Shown here one piece after another: positions 1 through 9,722 of a stretch of 64,000 nucleotides of DNA. The notes beneath the pieces were generated by a model. It was not told the DNA's origin. It saw only the letters and a program-made list of their open reading frames with translations, and searched no databases. Numbering within the stretch: the first letter of the stretch is position 1; every line of letters begins with the position of its first letter. The position numbers and the translations under genes are program-made. The stretch is from Deltaproteobacteria bacterium (GTDB lineage: Bacteria; Bdellovibrionota; JAJCYS01): assembly GCA_029262815.1 (NCBI GenBank), contig JAJCYS010000044.1:20393-84392 (forward strand), in the 5' to 3' direction.

Positions 1-1
1 T

Positions 2-274
2 ACTCTTTTGATATCCGGTTGCATTGGCCTGTTATTATATCAAAACCCCTGCTACAGCTACACGAGAGGTAGTGTACCACATCTTCCGAGACAAAATTTT
101 TCCCCAAGAACAAAAGAAGGACGAAAGAATTTAAAACATCATTTTGAGCTCAGCCAACCTTTTTTATTTAATCACTTAGACCAACTAAAAACACCACCAC
201 CTACGCCATCACCACCTTTTGTAATGCATCTTCAAATATTTAGCTCATCCCCAGTTTTCAAAGATGAGCTCTAA
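2..274 (+). CDS. Possible 3' end of an unknown gene (partial at window edge)
   Basis: An open frame enters from the left edge without a stop and ends in TAA at 272-274. The translation begins with a short hydrophobic stretch containing Cys (LISGCIGLLLY), which could be the end of a signal or membrane segment, and continues into a basic and then Pro-rich tail. There is no good ribosome-binding site before the first in-window start-like codon (TTG at 8), so if real it is the C-terminal part of a gene that begins outside the window. No family is recognised. It may equally be non-coding. Confidence 0.3.
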   Translation, partial: TLLISGCIGLLLYQNPCYSYTRGSVPHLPRQNFSPRTKEGRKNLKHHFELSQPFLFNHLDQLKTPPPTPSPPFVMHLQIFSSSPVFKDEL

Positions 275-377
275 CATTTTTGGGTAAGTCATGATAAAAG
301 CAAAGATTCTACTGTTTATGGCTCAAATTGAGAACTGGCTGACAAATTGTTAAAATGTAATAGTGAGGAAACTTTCC

Positions 378-1949
378 GTGAATAACAAACACATAAAACA
401 GATTTTTCAAACAAGCATACTCTCTGCTCTTTTAACCCTAACGGCTTGCCACTCTGCACCCAAGCAAAGCAGCTATTCATCGGGACAATCTTCAAAATAT
501 GCGAAAATTATTGAAGATAGCATCACGACAGAAGACGAAATCTTATCTCAGCTTGATTCAGAAGCCTTAACCAAGTACTTGGACACATATTTCCCTGAAG
601 ATCTAGAAAGTAAGTATGACTTCCCCGTTGTACACAACAAACAGGTTGATAAATGGATTCGATATTTCACTGGCAGAGGCAAAGGTTGGTTTCAAGGCGC
701 TTTAACCAAAGGGCTCCGTTATATCCCAAATATGAGGGATATTCTTGAAACTAACGGCCTGCCAGGAGACCTTGTTTACCTGGCGCTGATTGAAAGCGGC
801 TTTAAGCACAAAATTAGGTCCAACAAGAACGCTGTGGGCCCATGGCAGTTTGTCAAAGCAACAGGTAAAGGGTTTGGCCTTGAAATCGATGTTTGGGTTG
901 ATGAACGTCAAGATCCGATTAAAGCGACTGAGGCAGCCGCACAGTACCTTGTCAAACTCCATGATGTATTTAACAGCTATTACCTAGCTATCGCTGCATA
1001 CAACACGGGACCTAGCCGCGTGTTACGTGCGATTCGGAGACATAAAACTCGTAATTTTTGGAAACTTAGAACACTACATCGTGAAACCCGTGACTATGTC
1101 CCCAAACTAATTGCCGCGATCATCCTCGCCAAAGATCCTGAAAGTTACGGATTTTTTATCGATCGAAATGTTAAAACCTACCAATATGCAACTATCAGCA
1201 CATCTAGACCCATCAACTTGAACAAGCTAGCCAAACGAATCGGCATTGCACCCAACAAATTAAAGCATCTAAACTCTGAACTTCGATACGCCATCACCCC
1301 TCCTGGGAAAAAGTATGAAATAAAAGTCCCACCCGCACTCAAAGAAAAAGCAGTCGCAAATCTTGCCTACGCTCGAGCCACGCTACCATTCAAAGGTTTC
1401 TTAAGCTATTACGTCAAAAGAGGAGACTCTTTATACAAAATCGCAAGACGACATGGCACAAAAGTTTCGACCCTTATGGCCGTCAATCGGCTGAGTTATC
1501 GCCAGGTCAAACGGCTCCGTGTTGGCAAAAAAATTGTAGTTCCAGTACCTAATAAAAGAAATAGGTATGCAAAACGCAGACGCGGCAATACAACTCGTTA
1601 CACAGCTCGGCGACGTGTACATACCGTTTCTCCTGGTGAAAATCTGTGGACCATCTCGAAACGCTATAGAACCTCAATTAAAAGCTTGAAGCGTGCAAAT
1701 AAAATTACAAATTTAATTAAACCAGGACAAAGGCTGGTTATTCCAAGCAGGTACCGAAAAAACACCAAGGTAAGTTACAAAAAACGTACTGTTAATAGAC
1801 GAACTCATACCGTCGTACCCGGTGAAAATTTATGGTCGATTTCCAAAAAATACCGAACTTCGATCAAAAAACTCAAGCGTGCAAATAAAATTTCGAATTT
1901 AATTAAACCAGGACAAAGGTTGGTTATTCCTTCACGAGGCATTTACTAA
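378..1949 (+). CDS. mltD: MltD-like membrane-bound lytic murein transglycosylase, three LysM domains
   Basis: Cleaves the MurNAc-GlcNAc bond of peptidoglycan in the periplasm, probably anchored to the outer membrane. The GTG at 378 is chosen because a GAGGA ribosome-binding site lies 8 bases before it; the in-frame GTG at 363 would overlap that site. From 378 the protein has 523 residues. It has a signal peptide with lipobox LTAC (Cys24) and a family-1 SLT domain with LIESGF (probable catalytic Glu139), an AVGPWQF block and AAYNTGP. LysM domains lie at about 344-388, 414-456 and 476-518. The last two LysM copies are almost identical in protein and DNA. The 3' end overlaps the convergent folC gene by 26 bases. 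The function is secure; the exact paralogue within the MltD class is less so. Confidence 0.9.
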   Translation: MNNKHIKQIFQTSILSALLTLTACHSAPKQSSYSSGQSSKYAKIIEDSITTEDEILSQLDSEALTKYLDTYFPEDLESKYDFPVVHNKQVDKWIRYFTGRGKGWFQGALTKGLRYIPNMRDILETNGLPGDLVYLALIESGFKHKIRSNKNAVGPWQFVKATGKGFGLEIDVWVDERQDPIKATEAAAQYLVKLHDVFNSYYLAIAAYNTGPSRVLRAIRRHKTRNFWKLRTLHRETRDYVPKLIAAIILAKDPESYGFFIDRNVKTYQYATISTSRPINLNKLAKRIGIAPNKLKHLNSELRYAITPPGKKYEIKVPPALKEKAVANLAYARATLPFKGFLSYYVKRGDSLYKIARRHGTKVSTLMAVNRLSYRQVKRLRVGKKIVVPVPNKRNRYAKRRRGNTTRYTARRRVHTVSPGENLWTISKRYRTSIKSLKRANKITNLIKPGQRLVIPSRYRKNTKVSYKKRTVNRRTHTVVPGENLWSISKKYRTSIKKLKRANKISNLIKPGQRLVIPSRGIY

Positions 1950-3255
1950 TTGCCTCTCGATATAAAAAAGTAGAGCCGGTCACAACAAGCAGATCTTGAG
2001 TACCTAATCCACTTTGCGCCAACGCCATCGCTTGATCTACAGAGTCACAGACTAAAACGGGCGCATTACTAGATAATTCATCTACCCATGAAAGCAATTG
2101 TGACTTAGGAACCGAAGAACGTCCCTGATTTGCTTTGAATGAACAAACCCAAATCTCATGAAACGTTTTGGACGCAAGACGTAACATCTCGAAACCATCC
2201 TTAAGCTCTGAAAATGCAAGAACACATCGTTTGCGTTCATGATTCCACTTTTGGCATACATCCAATGTATCTGTTAGTTTGTGTGGATTATGCGCAATAT
2301 CAAATAGGACATGAGGATTCCGGCTTACGAGTTCCAATCGCCCTTTTAAAATCGGCACCGAAACGGCTTTAACAAAACCGTCTGTACCAAACCCGAAGTG
2401 CTGAATTACAGCATGAGCTAAACTTAAATTCTTACGCGAGCCTAACCCCCAATACGGGAGAGTTTTGGACCCATTTTGCAGCTGAGCAACGACTTGCCCT
2501 GAATCATTACACGCAAACAAGCACTCGTCACAGGGTATGGCTCGAGAATCTCCCAATTGTCGATATTTTTCAAAAATCGGTATCAAGTTTGGATCGGCCT
2601 CACCGTACAGACAGGCTTGACTATTTGTAAATATAGGCGCCTTTTCGTGCGCAATAGCTGCACGAGTTGAGCCTAACCATTCAGTGTGATCAAGTTGCAC
2701 GTTTGTCACAACAGAAACTTCTTTGTGTGGCAAAGCATTCACTGCATCTAACCGACCCCCACAACCGACTTCCCACACAACATAAGTACATGCCTGCTTG
2801 GAAAAATACTGACCAGCAATCAGAAACAGAGCTTCGAATAATGAGGCTTCGGGGTTTTGAGCCGCAATGTCGGACGCAATAGCTGATAATTCATCAAATT
2901 CTGGATATATCAGCCCTGCCTCCCGATCGATAATTGAGAAACGTTCTCTTACGGTGTTAACATGCGGGGACAAAAACAACCCTACGCGTGACACATGGGG
3001 TACAAGCCCCTGAGCAATAAAAGTTGCACATGAGCCTTTTCCACTCGTTCCGCCCACAATGACATGACTACCCTTGAAGGCTCTCTTTGTGCGATACCGG
3101 TGATGTACTGTTTTTTCAAAACGATCGAATCGACTTTCAAGCAGATGCATCTGTTCTTGAGGAGATAAGGTTGACGAGGGCTCAAACCACCGAGTAGGGA
3201 ACTGTTGGGTTAACCACGAAACCCAATCTGCTTCAATATGTGACCCGTTTTCCAT
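1924..3255 (-). CDS. folC: Bifunctional dihydrofolate synthase / folylpolyglutamate synthase
   Basis: A cytoplasmic Mur-ligase-fold enzyme that adds glutamate to dihydropteroate and extends the polyglutamate tail of folates. The 443-residue length is typical. Visible motifs are the ATP loop GTSGKGS at residues 69-75, the folate-family block SPHVNTVRERF and the DHTEWLG...IAHEKAPIF segment that follows the central domain, then a C-terminal domain with FDIAHNPHK. It starts with ATG at 3255. It is transcribed towards mltD and its last codons lie inside the third LysM coding sequence, so the two genes overlap tail to tail. No partner accD or dedA gene is next to it. The alternative of a single-function FolC cannot be ruled out from sequence alone. 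Confidence 0.92.
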   Translation of the reverse strand: MENGSHIEADWVSWLTQQFPTRWFEPSSTLSPQEQMHLLESRFDRFEKTVHHRYRTKRAFKGSHVIVGGTSGKGSCATFIAQGLVPHVSRVGLFLSPHVNTVRERFSIIDREAGLIYPEFDELSAIASDIAAQNPEASLFEALFLIAGQYFSKQACTYVVWEVGCGGRLDAVNALPHKEVSVVTNVQLDHTEWLGSTRAAIAHEKAPIFTNSQACLYGEADPNLIPIFEKYRQLGDSRAIPCDECLFACNDSGQVVAQLQNGSKTLPYWGLGSRKNLSLAHAVIQHFGFGTDGFVKAVSVPILKGRLELVSRNPHVLFDIAHNPHKLTDTLDVCQKWNHERKRCVLAFSELKDGFEMLRLASKTFHEIWVCSFKANQGRSSVPKSQLLSWVDELSSNAPVLVCDSVDQAMALAQSGLGTQDLLVVTGSTFLYREAISKCLVKE

Positions 3256-3459
3256 AATATTTCTTGCTGGTTCACTATACCGTAAGAAAATAAGCTTGTG
3301 TAAGGATCAATTCCCCTTTATAAAATATAGCCAGTTGGTTTCATCGTATCCTTGGGGTCTAATCCCTAAGAAATACTGAATCCAAATGGTAACCTTTTCG
3401 TGGCTTACAATCAAGATTGGCCACATGTGATTGAACATAAACCGTAAGGGAGTCTAGCT
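3256..3459. promoter_or_regulatory. Divergent intergenic region between folC and gap
   Basis: About 200 bases separate the divergently transcribed folC and the glycolytic operon, so promoters for both must lie here. I see no strong sigma-70 pair and no clear operator. The only clear signal is an AAGGGAG ribosome-binding site just before the GTG start of gap. Confidence 0.35.
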
Positions 3460-4461
3460 GTGAAATGGGCAATTAATGGTTTCGGTCGAATCGGCAGAGG
3501 TATTCTGAGGACGGCTTTACAACGTGGGGTACTCAATAATATCGCTGCGATTCATGACTTTGTACCTGTTGAAGCTTCTGCACACCTCGTTAAATATGAT
3601 TCTCTGTTTGGTCCACTCGAATGCTCTGTCTCTGTAGATGATGGTCATTTGGTCGTTGACGGTCACGCCATTCCTTATCTTCACAAAATTACGGATCATA
3701 GTTACCCATGGAACAAATTAGACATCGATTGTGTACTTGAGTGCACCGGTAAAATGACGAATAGATCCGACTGTCAAAATCATATAGCTGCAGGCGCAAA
3801 ACGGGTGTTGCTTTCGGCACCTTCTAAAGACCCTGAAATGAAAACACTCGTATATGGTGTCAACCACACCAGCTTTGATCACAAGACTGACACAGTTGTT
3901 AGCAATGCAAGCTGTACTACAAACTGCTTGGCACCGCTGGCTAAAGTGTTACATGACCGGTTTGGCATAATTCGTGGACTTATGACTACCGTGCATAGTT
4001 ACACTAATGATCAGCGTATATTGGATACTGCCCATAGCGATTTAAGACGAGCACGTGCTGCTGCCTTAAATATGATCCCTACAACGACGGGCGCTGCCAA
4101 AGCAGTTGGCCGTGTCATCCCAGAACTGAACGGTAAAATCGATGGATTTGCGCTTCGCGTGCCAACGCCGAACGTCAGCTTTGTTGATTTTGTGGCTGAA
4201 CTTAAGACTGCTACAAACGCTGATGCCGTCAACCAGGCGTTGACAGATTCCGCTGAGGGCAATTTGAAAGGCGTATTGGATGTTACACATGCACCAGCCG
4301 TAAGTACAGATTTTTTGGGTTCACCCTATTCATCAACGGTTGATGCAGGGCTTACGATGTGTCTCAATGACACAATGGTTAAAGTATGTAGTTGGTACGA
4401 CAATGAGTATGGATTTTGTCACCGCATGCTAGATATGATGACTCATATTTGTAAAGCATAG
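3460..4461 (+). CDS. gap: Type I glyceraldehyde-3-phosphate dehydrogenase
   Basis: Converts glyceraldehyde-3-phosphate to 1,3-bisphosphoglycerate with NAD in glycolysis. The 333-residue protein has the N-terminal Rossmann block INGFGRIGR (5-13), an Asp at position 33 consistent with NAD preference, and the catalytic SNASCTTNCLAP segment with Cys152 and His179. The C-terminal WYDNEYGF motif is complete. Translation starts at GTG 3460 behind AAGGGAG. It is the first gene of gap-pgk-tpiA-secG, followed after 9 bases by pgk, so the enzymes of the triose phase of glycolysis are made together. Nothing unusual is seen. Confidence 0.97.
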   Translation: MKWAINGFGRIGRGILRTALQRGVLNNIAAIHDFVPVEASAHLVKYDSLFGPLECSVSVDDGHLVVDGHAIPYLHKITDHSYPWNKLDIDCVLECTGKMTNRSDCQNHIAAGAKRVLLSAPSKDPEMKTLVYGVNHTSFDHKTDTVVSNASCTTNCLAPLAKVLHDRFGIIRGLMTTVHSYTNDQRILDTAHSDLRRARAAALNMIPTTTGAAKAVGRVIPELNGKIDGFALRVPTPNVSFVDFVAELKTATNADAVNQALTDSAEGNLKGVLDVTHAPAVSTDFLGSPYSSTVDAGLTMCLNDTMVKVCSWYDNEYGFCHRMLDMMTHICKA

Positions 4462-4470
4462 TGACATAGT

Positions 4471-5706
4471 ATGAAATCAAAACCCCCGATTCCAATTACT
4501 AAACTTGATCTTTTTAATAAACGTGTTTTCATTCGTGTTGACTTCAATGTACCCGTCAAAAAACGAATGCTGAATTATGAAATTTCAGACCCTTCTCGTA
4601 TTTTAGCTGCGTTGCCAACCATCAAATATGCCTTGGAACAAAATGCTACAGTGATTCTATGCAGCCACTTTGGACGACCGGGGGGCAAAGCGGATCCCGT
4701 TTTCTCACTTAAACGCGTTGGGACTTATCTTGCTGAGCAACTGGGTCAAGAAGTTTATTTTTCCGAAAGTTGCATTGGATTAGGTATTGATAAAATCACG
4801 AACCTACTGCCTCCTCAATCTGTCATATTGCTAGAAAATGTACGTTTTCATAAAGAAGAGCGTAATGAAGATGTCCATTTCTATCATCAATTGGCCGCTT
4901 TTACAGATGTGTATGTCAATGATGCATTTGGAGCCTGCCATCGCTCACATGCATCCATCACTGGGCTTCCGAAACTTATCAAGAAAAAAGGCATGGGGTT
5001 CCTCGTCCAACAAGAGCTGAAAGCTTTAAATAAATTAATTCACAATCCCGCAAGACCTTTTTGGGTTGTTTTGGGGGGCGCTAAGGTTAGTGACAAAATC
5101 CCTTTAATTGAACAATTAATTAGTCGTGTAGATGGGTTTTGTATCGGGGGGGCGATGGCCTTTCCATTTTTGAAGGCTTTAGGTCATGAGATCGGCAATA
5201 GCAAATGTGAAGACGACAAGCTTACTTTTGCCAAACATTTATTGGATGCCACACAAGCTAAAAAAATCCCACTTCTCTTGCCAGTAGACCACTTGATAGC
5301 CAAATATAATAGTGAGCAACGGGCTTGGTATGATCACAAATCATTACCAACGGTCAGTATTCCAAATGGGTATTGTGGCATTGATATCGGCCCTGCAACA
5401 CTGAAGAAGTTTACACATGCATTAGTAGATGCCAATCTCATATTTTGGAATGGCCCAATGGGTGTGTATGAAGACTCCCAAGCAAAACGTCGGACAACTG
5501 ATCTTGCGAAATTTTTGGCTGAAAGAAATGAGTCACAGGCTGAAGTTGTAGTGGGTGGCGGGGACAGCGCTTCGACCGTGCATAAGCTTAACCTGACAGA
5601 ACAATTTCATCATGTATCTACAGGTGGCGGTGCTTCACTCACTTACTTAGAAAAAGGCACCTTGCCCGGACTTGAAGCACTCGTTGAACCATCAAAGGGG
5701 GGATAA
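4471..5706 (+). CDS. pgk: Phosphoglycerate kinase
   Basis: Transfers the acyl-phosphate of 1,3-bisphosphoglycerate to ADP. The 411-residue protein is of normal length. It shows the substrate-binding start RVDFNVPVK, SHFGRPGG, the hinge-region GGAKVSDKIPLIEQL and the nucleotide-binding end GGGDSAS and STGGGASLTYLE. The ribosome-binding site before ATG 4471 is weak, which fits translational coupling to gap. The stop codon overlaps the start of tpiA by one base (TAATG). Confidence 0.97.
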   Translation: MKSKPPIPITKLDLFNKRVFIRVDFNVPVKKRMLNYEISDPSRILAALPTIKYALEQNATVILCSHFGRPGGKADPVFSLKRVGTYLAEQLGQEVYFSESCIGLGIDKITNLLPPQSVILLENVRFHKEERNEDVHFYHQLAAFTDVYVNDAFGACHRSHASITGLPKLIKKKGMGFLVQQELKALNKLIHNPARPFWVVLGGAKVSDKIPLIEQLISRVDGFCIGGAMAFPFLKALGHEIGNSKCEDDKLTFAKHLLDATQAKKIPLLLPVDHLIAKYNSEQRAWYDHKSLPTVSIPNGYCGIDIGPATLKKFTHALVDANLIFWNGPMGVYEDSQAKRRTTDLAKFLAERNESQAEVVVGGGDSASTVHKLNLTEQFHHVSTGGGASLTYLEKGTLPGLEALVEPSKGG

Positions 5707-6461
5707 TGTCTGTTCAAGAGCCAATTATTGCTGCGAATTGGAAATGCTGTTTGGATTGGTACGAGGTACAGTCTTTTAGAGATTGGCTCTCTGCTACCAA
5801 ACTCTCAAAAGGACATCTTGCGTGTTTTCCATCTGACTGCTACCTGTCTTATTTAGCATCTCAAACTCAACCATCCGTAACTATCGGTGCTCAAAATATA
5901 TCAGTCCATGAGAAAGGGGCATTTACGGGTGAAGTTGCAGCGTTTCAGCTCAAAAGCTTAGGGGTTGAACGTGTGCTTATTGGTCACAGTGAACGTCGAC
6001 ATGTATTCCACGAAACATCCGGCCTGTTGTCTCAAAAGCTGTCTCAACTTGTTGCCCACAATTTGGTTGCCTGTTATTGCATCGGAGAAACCCTCGAAGA
6101 GCGTGAGGCTGGCGCTACCCTTGAGGTGCTTTCTGCCCAGCTGCGTACATTTTTAGAGGTTTGTGAGACTCATAAAGACACCCCATTCACGAGTCAATCT
6201 TGGGTAGCTTATGAACCTGTTTGGGCTATTGGAACGGGTAAAACTGCAGAATTAGAGGATATTTCGATTGCACATACTTTTATTAACGAAACGATTATTT
6301 CAGCCTTAGGACATCCCTTACCCCTTCTTTATGGGGGTTCTGTGAAACCTCAGAATACTTGTGGTATCCTAGGCACACCTTTTGTGGATGGTGTTCTTGT
6401 GGGTTCTGCAAGCAACAACTCTGAGACATTTGGACAATTAATTGATGAAGCGATGAGGTAA
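5706..6461 (+). CDS. tpiA: Triosephosphate isomerase
   Basis: Interconverts dihydroxyacetone phosphate and glyceraldehyde-3-phosphate. The 251-residue protein has all catalytic residues: Asn11 and Lys13 in AANWK, His94 in IGHSERR, and Glu170 in AYEPVWAIGTGK, followed by the phosphate-binding loop. A GGSVKPQN segment near the C-terminus closes the barrel. The start overlaps the pgk stop by one base, implying coupled translation, and secG follows after 5 bases. Confidence 0.97.
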   Translation: MSVQEPIIAANWKCCLDWYEVQSFRDWLSATKLSKGHLACFPSDCYLSYLASQTQPSVTIGAQNISVHEKGAFTGEVAAFQLKSLGVERVLIGHSERRHVFHETSGLLSQKLSQLVAHNLVACYCIGETLEEREAGATLEVLSAQLRTFLEVCETHKDTPFTSQSWVAYEPVWAIGTGKTAELEDISIAHTFINETIISALGHPLPLLYGGSVKPQNTCGILGTPFVDGVLVGSASNNSETFGQLIDEAMR

Positions 6462-6466
6462 AGATT

Positions 6467-6790
6467 ATGCTGCTCTTTTTTCATGTTGTACTTTGTGTAT
6501 TGCTAGTTGTGTTGGTCCTTCTCCAAGCTGGGAAATCTGGTGGATTTGGTACGGGATTTGGTGGCGGAGGTTCCCAAAGTTTATTTGGTTCATCTGGCGC
6601 AGGCAATTTCTTGACTCGTACAACAACTGTATTGGCTGTGTTGTTTTTTCTAACTAGCCTTAGTCTGACGATTCGAACAACGAAAGAGTCGGGGCGATCG
6701 GTGGTCAAAGATGAATCAGTATACGAAGAGACGCTGCCTGATGAGGAAGTAAATTCTGAAGCGCCTGAATCAGAGAAGCCATCAAAATAA
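6467..6790 (+). CDS. secG: Preprotein translocase subunit SecG
   Basis: Small inner-membrane subunit of the SecYEG channel. The 107-residue protein has two membrane segments (about 1-22 and 50-70) separated by the glycine-rich loop GKSGGFGTGFGGGGSQSLFG that is diagnostic for SecG, and an acidic Glu-rich tail. A GAGG ribosome-binding site lies just upstream, at the end of tpiA. Placement directly after tpiA is a very common bacterial arrangement. Confidence 0.95.
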   Translation: MLLFFHVVLCVLLVVLVLLQAGKSGGFGTGFGGGGSQSLFGSSGAGNFLTRTTTVLAVLFFLTSLSLTIRTTKESGRSVVKDESVYEETLPDEEVNSEAPESEKPSK

Positions 6791-6890
6791 GGCACGACTG
6801 AGCTGTGTCCTAATTAACGGCAGAAGTCCATTCCTAAAGGTAGAATAAACGAAAAAAATAAGATATCTTTGAGGATGCATAAAAGAAAAG

Positions 6891-6977
6891 GCCCGGGTGG
6901 TGGAATTTGGTAGACACGCAGGAATGAGGGTCCTGTGCTGATAAGGCGTGCTGGTTCGAGTCCAGTTCCGGGCACCA
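6891..6977 (+). tRNA. tRNA-Leu (anticodon GAG), CCA encoded
   Basis: The 5' GCCCGGG pairs with the 3' TCCGGGC (last pair G-T), followed by discriminator A and a genomic CCA. The anticodon arm has the perfect 5-bp stem CAGGA/TCCTG around loop ATGAGGG, giving anticodon GAG. A long variable arm and the TGG-TTCGAGT-CCA T arm are typical of class II tRNA-Leu. Confidence 0.95.
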
Positions 6978-6979
6978 AC

Positions 6980-7142
6980 ATTTGACCTCCATGGCTACGG
7001 TTGGCTTCGCCGACGAAGCAATCCCCTTCTTGTCGTTCCCGACATGCGCGGCGTGAGCGGGGATTCACTCCTTGTCATCCCTGCCCCAGCTTCCACTGGG
7101 ATAAACTCGGCAGGAATCCATCTCAAAAAAATTTTGCGATAG
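6980..7142. repeat. Intergenic repeat tract downstream of tRNA-Leu
   Basis: Non-coding stretch between tRNA-Leu and the sdh/frd operon made of short repeat-like blocks. GGCTTCGCCGAC resembles GGCTTTGCCGAC downstream of tRNA-Lys near 24706. GAAGCAATCCCCTT and CTTGTCATCCCTGC recur near 40600. TTCCCGACATGCGCGGCGTGAGCG closely resembles a tract at 10470. It looks like a composite of small REP- or MITE-type elements. No gene is supported here. Confidence 0.5.
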
Positions 7143-7174
7143 ACTTCTATAGATTTGGTATAGTTAGGATCAAC

Positions 7175-7822
7175 ATGAATAACTTATCTTGCGTTCTCAA
7201 AAAATGGGTCATGGCACTGAGCGGGCTGTTCTTATGCTCCTTTTTAGTTGTCCATCTTTCGGGCAATTTATTTCTCCTGAACCCAGACGGCGGCGCCCTG
7301 TTTAACCAATATGCAAACTTCATGTCGACCAACCTCTGGATCCGAGTCACGGAGATCATATTAGCCCTTGGGTTTGTGGTGCACATTGTATTGGGCATGC
7401 TCTTGGCTCGACAGGCAAACCAGAGCAGACCTGTCGCTTACGCTGTCTCGCCAGGCAATGAAACCAGCTCCTTTGCATCACGCTATATGTGGCTAACAGG
7501 GGCATTTGTATTGTTTTTTCTCGTAGTACATTTAAAAACCTTTTTTTACACCATGCGATTTGGAGACGTTCCTCATGTACCCTATGAAGTTGTGAAGGCC
7601 GCATTTGAAAGTCCGATCTACGTTATTTTTTATTTGATATCCTTTTTTGTCCTAGGGTGGCATTTACGACATGGTGTCACTTCGTCGTTCCAGTCACTTG
7701 GTATCAGACATCCCAAACTAAAGCCCTGGATTCATATCTTTGGAGGGCTGTTTTGGTTTGTAATCCCGTTGGCCTATTCCGTAATCCCATTGTATTTTTT
7801 ATATTTCCACATGTGGGGGTAA
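7175..7822 (+). CDS. sdhC: Succinate dehydrogenase/fumarate reductase cytochrome b558 subunit
   Basis: Membrane anchor that binds haem b and passes electrons between quinone and the flavoprotein/iron-sulfur subunits. ATG 7175 is preferred over further upstream codons because it has an AGGA element in front and gives a normal 215-residue protein; the upstream extension would translate repeat DNA. There are five hydrophobic segments with conserved-looking His residues ([35 protein letters not shown]), as in the single-subunit di-haem anchors of the b558 class. It is followed directly by the flavoprotein gene. Whether the complex works as a dehydrogenase or a fumarate reductase cannot be read from sequence. 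Confidence 0.9.
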   Translation: MNNLSCVLKKWVMALSGLFLCSFLVVHLSGNLFLLNPDGGALFNQYANFMSTNLWIRVTEIILALGFVVHIVLGMLLARQANQSRPVAYAVSPGNETSSFASRYMWLTGAFVLFFLVVHLKTFFYTMRFGDVPHVPYEVVKAAFESPIYVIFYLISFFVLGWHLRHGVTSSFQSLGIRHPKLKPWIHIFGGLFWFVIPLAYSVIPLYFLYFHMWG

Positions 7823-7823
7823 T

Positions 7824-9722
7824 GTGTCGCTAGATGCTCGTATTCCTGAGGGCCCTATTCAACAGAAATGGGATCACTGTAAATTTGAAATGAAGCTGGT
7901 TAGTCCAGCTAACCGACGAAAACGATCAGTGATTGTCGTCGGTACGGGTTTGGCGGGCGCATCAGCTGCGGCTTCTCTTGGTGAAATGGGATACAACGTA
8001 TCAGCGTTTACCTACCATGATTCACCCAGACGCGCACACAGCATTGCTGCCCAAGGAGGTATTAACGCTCCCAAAAATTATGCCAATGATGGTGACAGCA
8101 TCTATCGACTGTTTTACGACACGATCAAAGGCGGAGACTACCGAGCTCGTGAAGCCAATGTCTACAGACTTGCACAACTGAGTGGCAATATTATTGACCA
8201 CTGTGTCGCACAAGGGGTTCCCTTTGCACGTGAGTACGGCGGACTTCTGGCCAATCGATCCTTCGGTGGAGTTCAAGTATCCCGCACATTTTATGCTCGG
8301 GGACAAACTGGACAGCAGCTCCTACTGGGTGCTTACGGCGCCTTATCGCGTCAAGTCCACACCAATCAGGTACGTATGTTCTCACGTACAGAAATGTTGG
8401 ACTTAATAGTAGTTGATGGACGCGCTCGAGGCATTGTAGCTCGTGATCTTGTATCGGGCAAGATCAGCTCACACATGGCTGATGCAGTTATTTTGGCTAC
8501 AGGTGGCTACAGCAATGTCTTTTATTTATCAACCAATGCGATCAATTCAAATGCCACTGCAATTTGGAGAGCACACAAACGTGGGGCCTATTTTGCTAAT
8601 CCATGTTTTACTCAAATTCATCCCACCTGCATCCCAAGAGCTGGCGAATCTCAATCGAAGCTCACACTGATGAGCGAAAGCTTGCGAAATGATGGCCGCA
8701 TTTGGGTCCCAAAACAGAAAGGGGACAAACGACGGGCTCGTGATATTCCAGAATCCGATCGAGACTATTACTTAGAGCGAATTTATCCCTCATTTGGAAA
8801 TCTAGTGCCAAGGGATGTTGCTTCGAGACGCGCCAAAGAGATGTGTGATAACGGATATGGTGTTGCGGGTGGCTACGCTGTTTATCTAGATTTTGCAGAT
8901 GCTATTCAGCGAGATGGCAAAGATTCCGTTGAACAAAAGTATGGCAATCTTTTTGATATTTATCACGAAATCACGGGTGAAAATCCTTATACGACTGCCA
9001 TGAAAATTTATCCAGCGCCTCATTATACGATGGGTGGCCTTTGGGTGGACTATCATCTGATGACAACCATTCCTGGACTGTTTGCATTGGGAGAGGCTAA
9101 TTTTTCAGATCATGGGGCCAACCGGCTAGGCGCCAGTGCATTGATGCAATGTCTCACAGACGGATACTTTGTCTTACCGTACACCATCGGTGATTATCTC
9201 GCGAAACCTCTACCTCATGTCTCTGAAGATGCGGGAAAGCCGATCGAACGAGAAGTCACGGACCGGTTGAATATTCTAAGCAACGCCTCTGGATCTCAGA
9301 CAGCCATGTCTTTGCATCAGAAACTGGGCCACATCATGTGGGATAAGTGTGGGATGTCTCGTAACGAAACAGGCCTGAAAGAAGCGCTGAATGATATTAA
9401 AACGCTAAAAGAAACGTTTCAAAAAGATCTTAAACTATCCACACCTGGGCAGACGCTCAATCAGGAACTCGAAAGAGCCAATCGGGTGGCTGATTATATT
9501 GAACTCGGTGAGTTGATGGTTCAAGATGCGTTGACTCGTGAAGAGTCTTGTGGGGGGCATTTCAGAGAAGAGCATCAAACTGAAGAGAATGAAGCCAAGC
9601 GAAATGACGAAAATCAAAGTTATGTCTCAGCTTGGGCTTATTCCGAAAAGAAAGAGGCCGTCTTGCACAAAGAAGCACTCGCCTTTGATCACGTTAAACC
9701 GACTCAGCGGAGCTACAAATAA
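7824..9722 (+). CDS. sdhA: Succinate dehydrogenase/fumarate reductase flavoprotein subunit
   Basis: Oxidises succinate or reduces fumarate at a covalently bound FAD. The 632-residue protein starts at GTG 7824, one base after the sdhC stop. It has the dinucleotide-binding [17 protein letters not shown] block and [12 protein letters not shown], with His72 as the expected covalent FAD ligand. It also has the [10 protein letters not shown] segment and the C-terminal [14 protein letters not shown] block. Its length and the cytochrome b558 neighbour place it in the SdhCAB type found in Bacteroidota, Bdellovibrio and several delta- and epsilon-like groups. The stop overlaps sdhB by one base. Confidence 0.95.
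   Translation: MSLDARIPEGPIQQKWDHCKFEMKLVSPANRRKRSVIVVGTGLAGASAAASLGEMGYNVSAFTYHDSPRRAHSIAAQGGINAPKNYANDGDSIYRLFYDTIKGGDYRAREANVYRLAQLSGNIIDHCVAQGVPFAREYGGLLANRSFGGVQVSRTFYARGQTGQQLLLGAYGALSRQVHTNQVRMFSRTEMLDLIVVDGRARGIVARDLVSGKISSHMADAVILATGGYSNVFYLSTNAINSNATAIWRAHKRGAYFANPCFTQIHPTCIPRAGESQSKLTLMSESLRNDGRIWVPKQKGDKRRARDIPESDRDYYLERIYPSFGNLVPRDVASRRAKEMCDNGYGVAGGYAVYLDFADAIQRDGKDSVEQKYGNLFDIYHEITGENPYTTAMKIYPAPHYTMGGLWVDYHLMTTIPGLFALGEANFSDHGANRLGASALMQCLTDGYFVLPYTIGDYLAKPLPHVSEDAGKPIEREVTDRLNILSNASGSQTAMSLHQKLGHIMWDKCGMSRNETGLKEALNDIKTLKETFQKDLKLSTPGQTLNQELERANRVADYIELGELMVQDALTREESCGGHFREEHQTEENEAKRNDENQSYVSAWAYSEKKEAVLHKEALAFDHVKPTQRSYK

Noticed and set aside
6481..6795. Minus-strand ORF across secG
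   Set aside because: It mirrors the secG coding frame, has no ribosome-binding site and shows low-complexity Pro/Ser, as expected for a shadow.
7001..7174. Long N-terminal extension of sdhC
   Set aside because: The extension translates repeat DNA and lacks a ribosome-binding site; ATG 7175 fits the family length.
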